Shown here: positions 63,623-64,000 of the stretch, in pieces
Layout: the number at the start of each line of letters is the position of its first letter
How positions within the stretch are numbered: the stretch's first letter is position 1
Notes under the pieces: generated by a model
The model's database searches: none
What the model was told of the DNA's origin: nothing
The model's input: the letters and a program-made list of their open reading frames with translations, nothing else
NCBI GenBank assembly: GCA_016710985.1
Contig: JADJTX010000003.1
Span: 1 to 64,000 of the forward strand
DNA: 64,000 nucleotides
Reading direction: 5' to 3'
Origin: Ignavibacteria bacterium
GTDB taxonomy: Bacteria; Bacteroidota; Ignavibacteria; Tepidaquicellales; Tepidaquicellaceae
Translations under genes and position numbers: made by a program

Positions 63623-64000
63623 TTGTTTTTAGATCACGCGAAGATCTCAATAAAATCCGGTGCCGGCGGTAACGGTTGTGTAAGTTTCCGAAGGGAAAAA
63701 TTTGTTCCGAAAGGCGGACCTAACGGCGGTGACGGCGGCAAAGGCGGTGACGTCATATTCAAAGCCAGTTCTCAACTGTCAACTCTTATAGACTTCCGTT
63801 ACAAATCAATTCATAAAGCTCAGCGAGGTGAACACGGCCAGGGTTCGCTTAAAACAGGTAAGAACGGGAAAGATGAAATTATAATCGTTCCGTGCGGAAG
63901 CATTATAAAAGATCTTGAGACCGGAAAAATCATAGCAGAGCTTCTCAATGACGGTCAGGAATTTTTAGCTTTGAAAGGCGGACGCGGAGGGAAAGGGAAT
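63623..64000 (+). CDS. obgE: GTPase ObgE/CgtA, N-terminal part (runs off the window)
   Basis: From TTG 63623 the product starts MFLDHAKISIKSGAGGNGCV and SFRREKFVPKGGPNGGDGGK, then VIFKASSQLSTLIDFRYKSI-HKAQRGEHG and KGGRGGKGN, which is the glycine-rich Obg fold. The G domain lies beyond the right edge. Obg is a ribosome-assembly GTPase. Confidence 0.96.
   Translation, partial: MFLDHAKISIKSGAGGNGCVSFRREKFVPKGGPNGGDGGKGGDVIFKASSQLSTLIDFRYKSIHKAQRGEHGQGSLKTGKNGKDEIIIVPCGSIIKDLETGKIIAELLNDGQEFLALKGGRGGKGN

Overview
The window looks like chromosomal DNA of an Ignavibacteria-type member of the Bacteroidota/Chlorobiota (FCB) group. The evidence is two large secreted proteins ending in the type IX secretion sorting domain with the QNYPNPFNP signature, visibly AT-rich DNA, frequent TTG starts, little Shine-Dalgarno signal, LPS genes (kdsB), and many dispersed hairpin repeats of the kind seen between genes in this group. 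The lineage is inferred from these traits; no rRNA gene is present.

Layout. 1-2.95 kb: the end of a type III-A CRISPR-Cas operon on the minus strand (cas10/csm1 with HD and GGDD motifs, broken by several frameshifts, then a csm2-position ORF), running off the left edge. 3.0-6.3 kb: gene-poor, with GACCCC..GGGGTC palindromic repeats, an internally deleted IS1182-like remnant, and a Fic enzyme with a small convergent ORF carrying the Fic-inhibition motif. 6.3-12.8 kb: two type IX-secreted beta-propeller proteins, tandem-repeat-rich DNA and a frameshifted glycoside hydrolase. 12.9-18.6 kb: a ParE-type toxin pair, then gatC-kdsB-GNAT-pyrG, plsC and a second GNAT. 18.7-22.4 kb: aquaporin, a DUF433/DUF5615 pair, a ferritin-VIT iron protein and a lipoprotein. 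22.4-27.9 kb: a metal (probably Mn) uptake operon, mntR-SBP-ATPase-permease::DtxR-mntH, with a perfect palindrome at its head. 28-34.5 kb: S9 peptidase, membrane metallophosphoesterase, rdgB, BNR-repeat protein, peroxiredoxin and a GxxExxY protein sitting inside an inverted repeat. 34.5-38.3 kb: ribF-rpsO-pnp-STAS. 38.4-46.9 kb: fibronectin-III protein, Rieske protein, queG, DUF481, an FMN 2-hydroxyacid dehydrogenase, small membrane proteins, BrnTA and a VapC/Phd pair. 47-56.3 kb: ppdK, a RelE pair, a trypsin-like protease, lipoprotein, TylF-like methyltransferase, MFS exporter, DUF72 and SRAP. 56.4-62.2 kb: kynurenine-pathway genes (formamidase-like, kynU, kmo) with nitrobindin, DUF433, a methyltransferase and VapBC between them. 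62.3-64 kb: an unknown ORF and the start of obgE.

Themes. (1) Single-base indels interrupt many otherwise full-length genes, including pyrG, which is normally essential; residual sequencing or assembly errors are therefore the simplest explanation, and the Cas10 should not be called dead on this evidence. (2) The intergenic DNA holds several distinct repeat families: palindromic hairpins, tandem arrays that abut and often supply stop codons, and a hairpin family one of whose copies carries a PD-(D/E)XK-superfamily GxxExxY ORF. (3) Seven recognisable toxin-antitoxin-like modules plus one orphan antitoxin-like gene occur in 64 kb.
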